From Mediterraneibacter butyricigenes (GTDB taxonomy: Bacteria > Bacillota > Clostridia > Lachnospirales > Lachnospiraceae): 64,000 nucleotides of DNA. Positions within the stretch are counted from its first letter, which is position 1, and each line of letters starts with the position of its first letter. The stretch lies in assembly GCF_003574295.1 (NCBI RefSeq), contig NZ_BHGK01000001.1:1054001-1118000 (forward strand), in the 5' to 3' direction. The notes beneath the pieces were generated by a model. That model was not told the DNA's origin, made no database searches, and saw only the letters and a program-made list of their open reading frames with translations. Below are positions 24,326 through 33,284 of this stretch, in pieces. The translations under genes and the position numbers were made by a program.

Positions 24326-26959
24326 TTACTCCGAAGTCCTCAGCCGCTCCACCACAGTTCCCTTGTTAAAGAAGTGGAGAACGATCAGCGGAATAACCGC
24401 AGCCAGCAGCAGATAAAGCACACCAATGACCAGAACCGGAACCAATGTAATATTCAGAGTAAAGAACCACATGGAAGGGCCATTCAATGCGCTCTTTAGC
24501 ACTGTGACTGCCAGGATCGCTGCGACTGCTCCGCCGATAATGTCCGCACCTACGGCATAGTAGATGCCCTCATAGACCGTCAAGCGGCGAAGCTGCTTGC
24601 CGGTCATACCGATGCTCTGCATGGTAGCAAACTCATGGCGGCGGGTGATGATGTTGGTAATAATCATGTTGGCAAAGTTAATCAGTCCTGCAAAGGCCAT
24701 GATGCAACCAATCAGACCGCCGATAACCAGGATCATGCTGCGGACCGAATCAAGCTGCTCTTTCAACAGCTTGGTGGAAGTATAGGCAACCGAAGTATTT
24801 TCACTCACATAGCTGCTCAAAAATTCTTCCATCTGCGGCTGCAAGGCTTCATCCACATTGAATCCATAAGTCAGCAGCGTGGGAGCGTCATAGATTTCCT
24901 TAAATACAGTGTCCGGCAGATACACAAAAGGAGCATCAGCGGCGATGTGCGCCTGGGCGGTGGTGCCTGTCGGCGTTTCGGTTTCCGTTCCCACGAGGAT
25001 CGCTTTTGCAAGGATAGTGCTGGTTTTGACCAGTTCCCCATCCTTGTAGAAGGAAATGCTCTCTCCAACCTGTAACTGATCGGTCAGCGGAGTGTTCCTT
25101 GGTTCCTCTGTCAGTTTGTCCATGGGGCAGCCAATAATGACATATTCTCCGGTAGCCATTTTCTGCGTTAAGGTTTCGGCATCTTTTTCGCCTTCAAAAA
25201 TACGCATATCAGCCCAGAAATTTTCGGAGGCCCCCATCACATTGCCAAAATAGCGCCTTTCGGTATCAGAACTTGTGTACAGGCTATATCCCTGATAGCT
25301 TTGATTTACGACGCCTTCTTCCTCATGAAACAGCTCTATGCCGCTTAAATCTTCAAACCCATAGTCAACCAATACATTTCTATCGTCTTTTGTATTTCGG
25401 TAGAGATAGCGTTCATCCTCAACTCCGGGCTGTCCGGCAATCAGATCCACCGCCTGTTGTGAGAGCGTATCTTTATGGTGCTGAACGCTTTCCATTACAT
25501 TAAATGCGGCTGAGTTATAGACATTAAAATCTGTTCTGGTGACACGGTTTACCCACTTTTCTTCATCAAGGCTTTGCGTCACAATGATGATAGAGTTAAA
25601 CAGGACGATGCACAGAAGCAGGGAAATAATGATGAACGCTGAACGCCGACGATTGCGGCCCAGGTTGGAAAAGGCCATACGGGACAGCTTTACCCCATTG
25701 GTTCGCTTGGCACTTCTCTTTTTATAGGCGTTCTGCTCGGTGTAGCGAATCGCCTCCAGAGGAGAAATCTTTGCCGCCTTTTTTGCAGGCTTCCTGGTGC
25801 TGATAAACACGGTCAGGATTGTAAAGAGAGCGGCGATAACAAAAATTAGCGGCGAGGTCGATACGGATGTACCCACCATAGAGTATTCAAGGTTAATGAT
25901 CTCTGTCACGATAGGAAGCAGCACCCAACCGGCAAAGAAACCGGCGATCAGACCAATAGGCAGTCCGATCAGCGTGAGCCAGACCGCCTGACGGTTCACA
26001 ATGCCCTTGATCTGCCGTGTGGAAGTGCCAATCGTCCGCAGCAGGCCGTATTGACGAACATCCTGCATCACAGAAATATCAAAGATATTGTAGATCAGTA
26101 GGTATCCGCACACGACAAACATCAGGATAAATACAACAGCAAACACGATGGACTCTGATGAAGTCAATCCCTGGGACATTTGATTTTCAGAGGCGAGAAT
26201 GAAATTGTCTGCGCCCATATCCTCTGGATTGCCGCCAATGGAGTAAACGAACTCATTCAACTGCTGCTGAACATTTTCTTTATTCTTCAGCACGACATCG
26301 GAAAAAGTAACGCCGGACATTTCATGGTCTACCGCATAAGTGTTCTGGACCACATCGGGGTTTTCCTTTATAAACTGCTCTGAAACAGTCGCAACGCTCA
26401 CAGAGTCATTGCTTGCTTCCCACCAGCCGGAAAGCACCATATCATAATGATAAGTTTTCCCCCGCAGTTCAAATTCCAGCGGAACCGCTGCGCCAATCTT
26501 TGGTTCTACACCCAGCGCCTTCAGCGCCAAATCCGTGGTGGCGATCTCATTCGCTTTCTCCGGTGCAGCTCCGTGAGTAGGCACACAGAAGGTCAGCTCC
26601 TGCTGCACACTGTCCGCATAATTAATCTCAATGGAATGGCTGGAAGTATTGCTTGCATAGCCAATGATGCGCCGGTGACCTGCCTGCTCCACAAAATCGC
26701 TGTTTACAAGCTGCTCGTACTGTTCCTCCGTCATATATCCTAAAGTGCCATCCGCCTTGCTGCCTTTCTGCATTTGCAGAGAGAGCTGGATGGAGGACGC
26801 CATATTGAACGCCAGGGAAGTGATAGAGGTAAATAGGAAAGCAGTCAGGATAATTGCCAGCAGTGCAGCCAGATTGCGTACCTTATTCTTTTTGAAATAG
26901 CGTTTGGATAGCTTGGTAATTACTTCGGAATTATTGTTGCCAAATAAAATGTCATTCAT
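24326..26959 (-). CDS. FtsX/MacB-type ABC permease 1 (large extracellular loops)
   Basis: 877 residues. One membrane helix near residues 30-50 (NLAALLAIILTAFLFTSIT), a large extracellular domain to about 265, then three helices with the cytoplasmic motif QYGLLRTIGTSTRQIKGIV. A second half repeats the plan: helix at about 430, a loop of about 270 residues, then EFATMQSIGMTGKQLRRL and two last helices. This two-half FtsX layout belongs to permeases that pump or sense antimicrobial peptides. It ends ERLRTSE. It pairs with the ATPase 14 bases upstream. The nearby two-component system suggests drug- or peptide-induced expression; the substrate is unknown. Confidence 0.88.
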   Translation of the reverse strand: MNDILFGNNNSEVITKLSKRYFKKNKVRNLAALLAIILTAFLFTSITSLAFNMASSIQLSLQMQKGSKADGTLGYMTEEQYEQLVNSDFVEQAGHRRIIGYASNTSSHSIEINYADSVQQELTFCVPTHGAAPEKANEIATTDLALKALGVEPKIGAAVPLEFELRGKTYHYDMVLSGWWEASNDSVSVATVSEQFIKENPDVVQNTYAVDHEMSGVTFSDVVLKNKENVQQQLNEFVYSIGGNPEDMGADNFILASENQMSQGLTSSESIVFAVVFILMFVVCGYLLIYNIFDISVMQDVRQYGLLRTIGTSTRQIKGIVNRQAVWLTLIGLPIGLIAGFFAGWVLLPIVTEIINLEYSMVGTSVSTSPLIFVIAALFTILTVFISTRKPAKKAAKISPLEAIRYTEQNAYKKRSAKRTNGVKLSRMAFSNLGRNRRRSAFIIISLLLCIVLFNSIIIVTQSLDEEKWVNRVTRTDFNVYNSAAFNVMESVQHHKDTLSQQAVDLIAGQPGVEDERYLYRNTKDDRNVLVDYGFEDLSGIELFHEEEGVVNQSYQGYSLYTSSDTERRYFGNVMGASENFWADMRIFEGEKDAETLTQKMATGEYVIIGCPMDKLTEEPRNTPLTDQLQVGESISFYKDGELVKTSTILAKAILVGTETETPTGTTAQAHIAADAPFVYLPDTVFKEIYDAPTLLTYGFNVDEALQPQMEEFLSSYVSENTSVAYTSTKLLKEQLDSVRSMILVIGGLIGCIMAFAGLINFANMIITNIITRRHEFATMQSIGMTGKQLRRLTVYEGIYYAVGADIIGGAVAAILAVTVLKSALNGPSMWFFTLNITLVPVLVIGVLYLLLAAVIPLIVLHFFNKGTVVERLRTSE

Positions 26960-26973
26960 AGTCCCGCCCCCCT

Positions 26974-27639
26974 TTACTGCACGATCTTACCATCCTCGAT
27001 CCGAATGATGCGGTCGGCAAGCTGGGCGATCTCACTGTTATGGGTAATCATCACGAGGGTCTGATGGAATTTCTGGCTTGTGGTTTTCAGAAGCCCCAGC
27101 ACATCGGCGCTGGTCTTGCTGTCCAGATTGCCAGTCGGTTCATCAGCCAGGACGATTGCAGGCTTTGACACCAAAGCGCGGGCAATGGCTACGCGCTGCT
27201 GCTGGCCGCCGGAAAGGTTATTGGGCATATTGTTCAGCTTATCCTCCAGCCCCAGCATCTGAACGACTTCTTTCATAAACTTCTTGTCTACCTTGTTTCC
27301 GTCCAGCTCCACAGGCAGCACGATATTTTCGTAGACATTCAGCACCGGAACCAGATTGTAATTCTGGAAGATGAAGCCAATCTTTCTCCTACGGAAGATG
27401 GTAAGCTGCTCATCTTTCAATGTTGAGAGTTCACGTCCATCCACAATAACCTTGCCAGAGGTCGGCACATCCAACCCACCAATCATATTCAGCAGTGTAG
27501 ATTTACCGCTGCCGGAGGTTCCTACGATGGCAACAAATTCGCCCTTTTCAATGGAGAGGGTCACACCATCCAAGGCTCTGGTAATGTTCGGTTTTGCGCC
27601 ATAATATTTTTTTAGTTCAGTCGTTTGCAAAATGCTCAT
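26974..27639 (-). CDS. ABC transporter ATP-binding protein 1
   Basis: 221 residues. Walker [18 protein letters not shown]-loop [16 protein letters not shown], signature [16 protein letters not shown], Walker [13 protein letters not shown]-loop MITHNSE. It belongs to the MacB/LolD family that drives FtsX permeases. The start is ATG 27639 ([14 protein letters not shown]), with AAAGGA before it; the ATG at 27651 lies against the ribosome site. It is about 75% identical by eye to the two module 2 ATPases. It is the first gene of an operon from promoter P2. Confidence 0.93.
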   Translation of the reverse strand: MSILQTTELKKYYGAKPNITRALDGVTLSIEKGEFVAIVGTSGSGKSTLLNMIGGLDVPTSGKVIVDGRELSTLKDEQLTIFRRRKIGFIFQNYNLVPVLNVYENIVLPVELDGNKVDKKFMKEVVQMLGLEDKLNNMPNNLSGGQQQRVAIARALVSKPAIVLADEPTGNLDSKTSADVLGLLKTTSQKFHQTLVMITHNSEIAQLADRIIRIEDGKIVQ

Positions 27640-27671
27640 AAAGAACACCATCCTTTCTTTTTGATAAACCC

Positions 27672-27760
27672 ATTGTAACGACCAAACCTCACAGAAATGT
27701 CATGAGCCACAAAAAATTTCTGCTAAATTCGGCCCCAAATGTCACGAACCTGTGACATTT
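27672..27760 (-). promoter_or_regulatory. regulated promoter P2 (ATPase 1-permease 1)
   Basis: -10 TACAAT (27677-27672), six bases, direct repeat GACATTTCTGT/GAGGTTT (27702-27684). Distal palindrome AAATGTCAC-N6-GTGACATTT at 27737-27760, about 54 bases from the proximal site. Confidence 0.75.
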
Positions 27761-27783
27761 CATTTTTTCGGGGCGTGCCTGCT

Positions 27784-28815
27784 CTACTTTCGGAGCAGGA
27801 AAACAGAAAAGGTTGAGCCTTTCCCAACTTCCGATACCACCCAGATATAACCGCCCTGCAAGGTCACAATCTCACGAGCCAGATACAGGCCAATCCCAAT
27901 ACCGTCCACATCATGCACCGCATCTTCCCGGTAAAACCGCTTGAAAATCGTTCCCTGGTGCTGCTCTGAAATGCCAATGCCGGTGTCGGCAATGTCGATC
28001 TTCACATACATTTCCCAGCCTTCCACCGACACATGGATCTGCCCGCCTGCCGGGGTGTACTTCACTGCGTTATCCAGAATGTTAAACAGGGCTTCGCTTG
28101 TCCATTTTCTATCATGGCGTGCATCCAAATGCTCCGGGCATTCCACCTGCACATCTATTTGTTTCTTTTCGGCATTGAGCAAAATCCCGCCCAGGGCAGC
28201 AGCAAGGGTATCATAAACCGGCTGCTGTTTTTGCTCCAGTGAAATGACTCCTGTTTCCAGGCGGGAGGTTTTAATCATGGCTTGCATGAGGAAGTCCAGC
28301 TTATCAAGCTGGCTGGCCTGGGCTGTCAGAAATTCCTTTTGCTTCTGCGGGGGAACCTCGTTTTCAAGCAGCGTGTTGTTGATCATCTTCAAGTTGGCAA
28401 TCGGGGTCTTGACCTGATGGGAGATGTCAGAAATCAGCTCTTGCAGGTCAGCCCGTTCCTTTGCGATGCTGTTTTTATTTTCCTGCATGACCTCGTACAG
28501 TCGCCCCAGCCGGTAGTTGATTTTATAGAACAGGTTTTCTTCTTCAACCGTCTGCTTGGGCTGCATATTTTCGGAGAGCATATCATCCATCTGACCACAA
28601 AAGGCATCGGAGAACCGGACCAGCTTCCGACGAATCAGCGCCACAAAGCAGATGACGCAGAGCAGCACAAAAAGACTGAACAGGAACACACACCGGACAG
28701 CGGTTATATTCTGGGTCAGCAGATGAACAGCGGTGCAGACTGCACCAACCGCCAGCAGCAAAAGCGTTCCCAAAAGGACGCAGGCTTTGTTGATGGAGAG
28801 TTTTCGCATATTCAT
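27784..28815 (-). CDS. sensor histidine kinase 1
   Basis: 343 residues. Two N-terminal membrane helices (residues 12-32 and 40-60) with a very short outside loop, so it may sense within the membrane or through the ABC permease. Then a coiled linker, H-box DISHQVKTPIANLKM, N-box NILDNAVKYTPAGG, G-boxes DTGIGIS and GIGIGLYLAREIV. ATG 28815 overlaps the response regulator stop (ATGA) and has GGAGGGG before it. The layout resembles BceS-like kinases but with the full N, G1 and G2 boxes. The paralogue is at 39055. Confidence 0.92.
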   Translation of the reverse strand: MNMRKLSINKACVLLGTLLLLAVGAVCTAVHLLTQNITAVRCVFLFSLFVLLCVICFVALIRRKLVRFSDAFCGQMDDMLSENMQPKQTVEEENLFYKINYRLGRLYEVMQENKNSIAKERADLQELISDISHQVKTPIANLKMINNTLLENEVPPQKQKEFLTAQASQLDKLDFLMQAMIKTSRLETGVISLEQKQQPVYDTLAAALGGILLNAEKKQIDVQVECPEHLDARHDRKWTSEALFNILDNAVKYTPAGGQIHVSVEGWEMYVKIDIADTGIGISEQHQGTIFKRFYREDAVHDVDGIGIGLYLAREIVTLQGGYIWVVSEVGKGSTFSVFLLRK

Positions 28816-29498
28816 TTCGATGCCCCTCCGATCCACATATAGCCCATACCGTACACCGTCTTGATGTACTGGCGTCCATCCGTTTCAATTTTATTCCGCA
28901 CCCGGCTGATGGCCGCAGTCAGGGCGTGTTCATCCACAAAGTTCCCATCGGCATCCCACAGCTTTTCAAGCAGCACCTGCCTGGTCAAAACATTCTGCGG
29001 ATTTTTGGTCAGGATTTTCAACAGCCGGTATTCCAACGGAGTGAACACCAGCGCCTTACCGGACAGAGAAGCAGTCATCTCCGAGAAATTGATGGATAGT
29101 GCGCTATCCTCATAACAATCCCCGCCGCCAGATTGTTTTGCCAGCCGCCCCAGCACCACGGACAGCTTTTTTTGAAAGACGCTCATAGGAAATGGCTTGG
29201 TCACATAGTCCTCTGCGCCCAACTCATATCCTTTGAGCATATCGCTCTCCATATCATTTGCGGTCAGGAAGATCACCGCCGTATCCGGCCGGCGCTCTTT
29301 TACCTCCCGGCAGAAATCAAAGCCATTCCCATCTGGCAGGTTTACATCCAGCACGATCAGGTCATAATCCTGCTTAGTCAGAAAGTTGCTAGCTGCTGAT
29401 TTTGTCAATACAGAGTCCACGACATAGCCCGCAGTATACAGGTTATAGCACAAAGTATTATTCAAAAGCCGGTCATCCTCGACTACTAAAATTCGCAA
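28812..29498 (-). CDS. OmpR-family response regulator 1
   Basis: About 228 residues. Receiver with VVEDD, phospho-acceptor DVNLPDGNG, and KPF switch; C-terminal winged helix ending KTVYGMGYMWIGG. GTG 29507 and TTG 29498 are both in frame; TTG is better spaced from AAGGAG (10 bases), while the GTG overlaps it. OmpR-type regulators bind direct repeats with 10-11-bp period next to the promoter, exactly what P1, P2 and P3 show (half-sites GACATTT and GAGATTT). It probably activates its own gene, the ABC genes and the sigma module. Confidence 0.92.
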   Translation of the reverse strand: MRILVVEDDRLLNNTLCYNLYTAGYVVDSVLTKSAASNFLTKQDYDLIVLDVNLPDGNGFDFCREVKERRPDTAVIFLTANDMESDMLKGYELGAEDYVTKPFPMSVFQKKLSVVLGRLAKQSGGGDCYEDSALSINFSEMTASLSGKALVFTPLEYRLLKILTKNPQNVLTRQVLLEKLWDADGNFVDEHALTAAISRVRNKIETDGRQYIKTVYGMGYMWIGGASK

Positions 29499-29521
29499 TT
29501 GTATCACACTCCTTCATTCTT

Positions 29522-29552
29522 AGTGTAGCATCCAAATGTCACAGAAATCTCA
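29522..29552 (-). promoter_or_regulatory. regulated promoter P3 (two-component system 1)
   Basis: -10 TACACT (29527-29522), six bases, direct repeat GAGATTTCTGT/GACATTT (29552-29534). There is no distal palindrome, since the next gene ends at 29561. Confidence 0.75.
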
Positions 29553-29560
29553 CGAGAGGA

Positions 29561-29737
29561 TTATTTTTTTGTATTTTTGAAACGACGGTCTGCCGGTTTC
29601 TCCGCATCCTTGGGAATCAGCCAAATGGTAGCCATCTTCACAGCACCGGGGATACGCCCACCGGCACACAGATAATTGATCTGCCTTGGGGTAACACCCC
29701 ATTTTTCACTTGCTTCTTTCAGCGTCATATAATCCAT
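29561..29737 (-). CDS. small HTH DNA-binding protein
   Basis: 58 residues: MDYMTLKEASEKWGVTPRQ, INYLCAGGRIPGAVKM, then IWLIPKDAEKPADRR. This is the helix-turn-helix 'excisionase/AlpA-like' fold. ATG 29737 has GGAGGG eight bases upstream. It follows the module 2 sigma factor as xis follows sigma in module 1, but no integrase comes after it. It may be a stranded Xis or an Orf8-like regulator. The fold is clear, the role is not. Confidence 0.7.
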   Translation of the reverse strand: MDYMTLKEASEKWGVTPRQINYLCAGGRIPGAVKMATIWLIPKDAEKPADRRFKNTKK

Positions 29738-29799
29738 ATAGTTTCCCTCCAATATGGTTTATTATATTTCCTTTGCTCGAAGAATACAAGCTTGCAAAT

Positions 29800-29848
29800 A
29801 GGGCGCAAAGCCCTGTGCCAGAAGCACTATGTGGCCTTGCGCCCTTTG
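29800..29848 (-). terminator. hairpin after sigma 2
   Basis: AGGGCGCAAGGCC pairs with GGGCTTTGCGCCCT on the minus strand, directly after the sigma stop. The T run is weak. Confidence 0.55.
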
Positions 29849-29858
29849 TTATTCTATC

Positions 29859-30272
29859 CTAAAAATACTTTGCCAGCTGCTTCAGACCGCGCCGGATGCT
29901 GTCACGGACACGGCTTGGGGCTACACCCTCCGCTGCGGCGATCTCACTCACACGCATACCCAGGTAATACCGGGCATAGATCCTCTTGGCCTGCTTCTCT
30001 GGCAGAGCCATCACAGCGGCATAGAGCTGCTCCCGCAGCTGCTTTTCCTCCAGAAGCATCTCCGGTGTTTGCGGCTTCAACAGCACCGCATTTTCAATGC
30101 CATTCTCGCAATCCAGAGAATACTGTGCTTTATAACGATACATCTTTCGCTCATACGCAGCCTCCGCACGTTCAGCTGCTCGAATAGTCTCCATTACTTT
30201 CTCTGTCACATCTACAAAAAAGTCTGTTGTATAAACATCAGGATAAAGTTCCCGAAGGTTAATTTTCTTCAT
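29859..30272 (-). CDS. Tn916 Orf7-like sigma factor (module 2)
   Basis: 137 residues, the same length as the module 1 copy and highly similar: MKKINLRELYPDVYTTDFF, RMYRYKAQYSLDCENG-like middle, region 4 with LPEKQAKRIYARYYLGMRV and SRVRDSIRRGLKQLAKYF. ATG 30272 has GGAGG seven bases upstream inside the hairpin 30279-30324. Keeping two such sigma factors in one element is unusual and suggests fusion of two Tn916-like ends or cargo duplication with its control unit. Confidence 0.85.
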   Translation of the reverse strand: MKKINLRELYPDVYTTDFFVDVTEKVMETIRAAERAEAAYERKMYRYKAQYSLDCENGIENAVLLKPQTPEMLLEEKQLREQLYAAVMALPEKQAKRIYARYYLGMRVSEIAAAEGVAPSRVRDSIRRGLKQLAKYF

Positions 30273-30278
30273 TATGTA

Positions 30279-30324
30279 CCTCCATTTCGATTCACGGGTG
30301 ATTGACGGGTGAATCGAATGGAGG
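30279..30324 (-). promoter_or_regulatory. hairpin sequestering the sigma 2 Shine-Dalgarno
   Basis: On the minus strand CCTCCATTCGATTCAC pairs with GTGAATCGAAATGGAGG (one bulged A). The GGAGG ribosome site is fully inside the stem, so translation should need the stem to open. Confidence 0.72.
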
Positions 30325-30374
30325 TGGGGAACGGCAGCGACGTACTTCGGGAACTTTCCCGAAAAATCGACAGC

Positions 30375-30410
30375 AAAAAGCGCCAGCTCCACACAATGGG
30401 AAACTGGCGC
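30375..30410 (-). terminator. terminator between the 35-codon ORF and sigma 2
   Basis: GCGCCAG and CTGGCGC with TTTCC/GGA inside, followed by TTTTTG on the minus strand. It is the counterpart of the one at 23791. Confidence 0.75.
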
Positions 30411-30437
30411 AACAAAAATAACCATAATTCTTCTGTT

Positions 30438-30545
30438 TTAATTGGAATGATAATGCCGATAGATAATCATATCTCCCCAGAGGAGGGGCAAGGCTTTTTT
30501 TAATTGGTGCAGCTCATGGGTGATATGAATGACAAAAATTGACAT
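30438..30545 (-). CDS. conserved 35-residue small protein (module 2)
   Basis: ATG 30545, stop TAA 30438. It begins MSIFVIHITHELHQLKK and ends IIYRHYHSN. Length is identical to the module 1 copy and most changes are substitutions with no gaps. AGGAGG lies in the preceding hairpin loop, about eight bases from the ATG. The next signal is a terminator, then the sigma gene. It is too short for routine gene calling and probably often missed. Confidence 0.62.
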   Translation of the reverse strand: MSIFVIHITHELHQLKKALPLLWGDMIIYRHYHSN

Positions 30546-30715
30546 GGCGGTATCCTCCTATATACCGCCCTCTTGATTGCATGAGCATCGTTGGAAAAGC
30601 AAAAAGAAACAGCGGCCTTGATCTACTCAAAACCGCCGTATCAGCTATGTGGCTTTGCATGGGAAATGATCTGCCCGTCAGCGGTTTTTTTCTTTTCCCC
30701 GCTGTGGAGGCAGAT
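30546..30715 (-). ncRNA. structured leader RNA of the sigma module (module 2)
   Basis: Three stem-loops: 30715-30669 (ATCTGCC/GGCAGAT and CAGCGG/CCGCTG, loop as in module 1), 30639-30609, and 30569-30546 (GGCGGTAT/ATACCGCC with AGGAGG in the loop). Paired bases differ from module 1 in a compensating way. Confidence 0.62.
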
Positions 30716-30736
30716 GTTTCTTATTGATTTACCACA

Positions 30737-30826
30737 AGCATAAACTACAAATGTTACACAAATGTCCGAGGTGCCTTTGATTTCGACAAAAAAACAGGCT
30801 GAATTGTTACAAAGCTCGGACATTTC
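30737..30826 (-). promoter_or_regulatory. regulated promoter P4 (sigma module 2)
   Basis: -10 TATGCT (30742-30737), six bases, direct repeat GACATTTGTGT/AACATTT (30767-30749). Distal imperfect palindrome GAATTGTTAC...CGGACATTTC at 30801-30826. Confidence 0.65.
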
Positions 30827-30848
30827 AAAAATTTTTTGAGAAATGGCG

Positions 30849-30878
30849 AAAAAAGCGGGGCAGCACACGCCGCCCCGC
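30849..30878 (-). terminator. terminator after permease 2
   Basis: GCGGGGC and GCCCCGC followed by TTTTTT on the minus strand; a near copy lies at 34106. Confidence 0.88.
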
Positions 30879-30891
30879 CGATCCCATACGG

Positions 30892-33270
30892 TTATTCCAT
30901 CGCCCGCATTTGTTCAATCAGGGATTGCTTTTTCTGTCTGCGGATTGTCCATACAGACAAGATCAGTTCCATTCCGAACAATACCAGAATGAACAGTCCC
31001 ATTTCCAAAACCGGGAATTTGTAAGGCACTACATTTCCGGCAAAAGCTCCTATACTCATTTTTCTGCAAGCAAAGATGGAAGCCGGAAGCCCAACGATCA
31101 GCGTCGCCAATGTTGCAAAGAGCGCATAGCACAGCCCCTCACAGATGTTCATTTTACATAGCTGTTTTTGTGTTAGGCCGATAGAACGCAGAATACTGTT
31201 TTCCTGCTTTCGGGCTATCTGGTTAGAGAGTGTCGTATTGATAAGGTTGATAACGCCAAAGAGAAATACCAACCATGAAAGTATCTCCATACTGCCAAAC
31301 GCAAAAGAATTTGTCATTTCTTCATATTCAATCACTGTATTGATTTCATCTAAGGCAATATTACTATGGCTGGCAACAATATTTTTCAATTCAGCTCCCA
31401 CATAGTCCGTTTTTTTAGCGTCATTTACAATGCTCCATGAATAGTCAAAAGAGGTGATTTCCGGGTGCAGTTCGTGGAACAACGCTTCTGGTGCAAAAAG
31501 AGTTGCCCCATCTAAGTGCATCCTGCCATGTCCTGAATATACCTTTGCAGGAGCGTATAACCCCGATATGGTAACAGAAACGGATGGCTGTTCTTCTCCC
31601 AAAGAAATCTCAACCGTTGAACCAACACCCATATCCTCATTCTGCTTTAGCACATTATAGTCAATTACAATACTACGGGAATCTGTTGGCATGGTTCCCT
31701 CTGTCAGAGCCGCTTCAACTGCCGCATAATTCTGGTCGGTCAGCATATCGCACATACCACCAGCTTGATGAATCTCTGTTTTATAAGTTGCATGGAGAGA
31801 TTGCCTGCTTGGAATTATATCTGTAACGCCATCAATAGATAAGATTTTCTGCTTTAATTCCTCATTCAATGGATTTCCCGCTGCCATAACTTTTTCGCTT
31901 GCCACTTCGGAATGCAAATAAATTTTATAGTCGCCGTCCGGGAAAAACTGTCTTGCAAGCGCCTCTGGAGAACGCAGCAAAACAATGGAGGATACCACAA
32001 GCAGAATAATTCCGCCCAAACTCAATGAGGCTACAATAGCAACGGTCTTTTTTCGGTCACGCTTAAAATTCGCAATTCCCATTGAAACAGGATTGAGCTT
32101 GATATTCTTTTTCCGGCTGCGGATATTCTTTTGCGCTGGGGTAAAACGGACGGCTTCAATCGGGGAAATCCCTGCCGCAATTTTTACCGGCTTACGGATG
32201 GAAACAGATACCATGATCCAACTGCTTATGAGTGTCAAAATAACCGTTGCCACATAGGAAACAGCGTTAAAGCCCTTAGAAAACAGGAGAAAACCGCCAC
32301 ATATGCCCAACACTGTACCAATCACAATCCCGATACTGCCGAGTTTGCGTCCCTCCCGCTTTACAATCCGCTTGATTTGCTTTGGCGTTGCACCAATCGT
32401 CCGAAGCTGCCCGTAGCTCTGGATTTTGTCATTGATGGAGATACGGAAGATACTCTGGATCACAATATAGCCGCCGATCAGAACAACGGCAATCACGCCA
32501 GCCATTAGTGCAAAATCAAAGGATTTAGAGGCATAAGCAAAATACTTGCTGTTCATTTTTGGCATGGAAAGCTGATATTCCTCTGCAATCTCCCTGCAAT
32601 AAGAGGTCATCAGTTCTTCGTCCAACTTGACGCTGTTTTTGAAATGAGCATAGGCGCGATAGCCAGCCGGGTCAAATCCTTTCCATTCTGTCAGGGCAGC
32701 GTTGGAAAGAATGATAGCGCAGGTATTCGCTTCTTTTTCATTTACGCTGTCCATAATGCCGGTAACGACATAATCACCATGAAAGCTCTCGGTGTCTAAG
32801 GTCACAGTGTCCCCAATCTTGGCATTGTTTCCATAGGTGGAAAGAAAGTATTCGCTTACGACAACTTCATTTGCTTTTTCAGGAACCCGGCCCTCTAACA
32901 GATTCATTTGCGCCTTGGCAATCTCCATCATTTGCGCGTCGCAATACACATAGGACGCATGATAGCCCTGTTCCGAAAGTTCCTCACCCAGCATATAGTA
33001 GCCGCCCACGCGCTCAAACTCCGGCACTCCTTTCAGGGTTTCAATGTCGTTTTCCTCTACGCCCATCCAAACCGCCTCATAAGTATCGACAACCTGATTG
33101 CGCTGCATTTGTGTCAGGGAAGTAGACACAATTCCCGTAAAGCAGATCAGAAACGCCGCCAGCGCAACAGCGATCACCACCATCAGATTCCGGCGCTTCT
33201 CGCTTTGCAAACTTTTCTTTGCCAGCTTCTTTGTAATAGCGCTGGTATCATTTTCAAAAGGCCATGTCAT
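30892..33270 (-). CDS. FtsX/MacB-type ABC permease 2 (large extracellular loops)
   Basis: 792 residues. The N-terminus MTWPFENDTSAITKK is shared with permeases 3 and 4. Helix near 28-50, extracellular loop to about 245, then QSYGQLRTIGATPKQIKRI after the next helix. The second half has a loop of about 200 residues and NSILRSIGLTQKQLCK. It ends SLIEQMRAME. ATG 33270 has AGGAGG nine bases upstream and lies 14 bases after its ATPase. As in permease 1, both large outside domains are present, so it is a full-size member. Substrate unknown; peptide antibiotic export or resistance is likely from the family and the linked two-component system. Confidence 0.88.
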   Translation of the reverse strand: MTWPFENDTSAITKKLAKKSLQSEKRRNLMVVIAVALAAFLICFTGIVSTSLTQMQRNQVVDTYEAVWMGVEENDIETLKGVPEFERVGGYYMLGEELSEQGYHASYVYCDAQMMEIAKAQMNLLEGRVPEKANEVVVSEYFLSTYGNNAKIGDTVTLDTESFHGDYVVTGIMDSVNEKEANTCAIILSNAALTEWKGFDPAGYRAYAHFKNSVKLDEELMTSYCREIAEEYQLSMPKMNSKYFAYASKSFDFALMAGVIAVVLIGGYIVIQSIFRISINDKIQSYGQLRTIGATPKQIKRIVKREGRKLGSIGIVIGTVLGICGGFLLFSKGFNAVSYVATVILTLISSWIMVSVSIRKPVKIAAGISPIEAVRFTPAQKNIRSRKKNIKLNPVSMGIANFKRDRKKTVAIVASLSLGGIILLVVSSIVLLRSPEALARQFFPDGDYKIYLHSEVASEKVMAAGNPLNEELKQKILSIDGVTDIIPSRQSLHATYKTEIHQAGGMCDMLTDQNYAAVEAALTEGTMPTDSRSIVIDYNVLKQNEDMGVGSTVEISLGEEQPSVSVTISGLYAPAKVYSGHGRMHLDGATLFAPEALFHELHPEITSFDYSWSIVNDAKKTDYVGAELKNIVASHSNIALDEINTVIEYEEMTNSFAFGSMEILSWLVFLFGVINLINTTLSNQIARKQENSILRSIGLTQKQLCKMNICEGLCYALFATLATLIVGLPASIFACRKMSIGAFAGNVVPYKFPVLEMGLFILVLFGMELILSVWTIRRQKKQSLIEQMRAME

Positions 33271-33284
33271 AGCCTGCCACCTCC

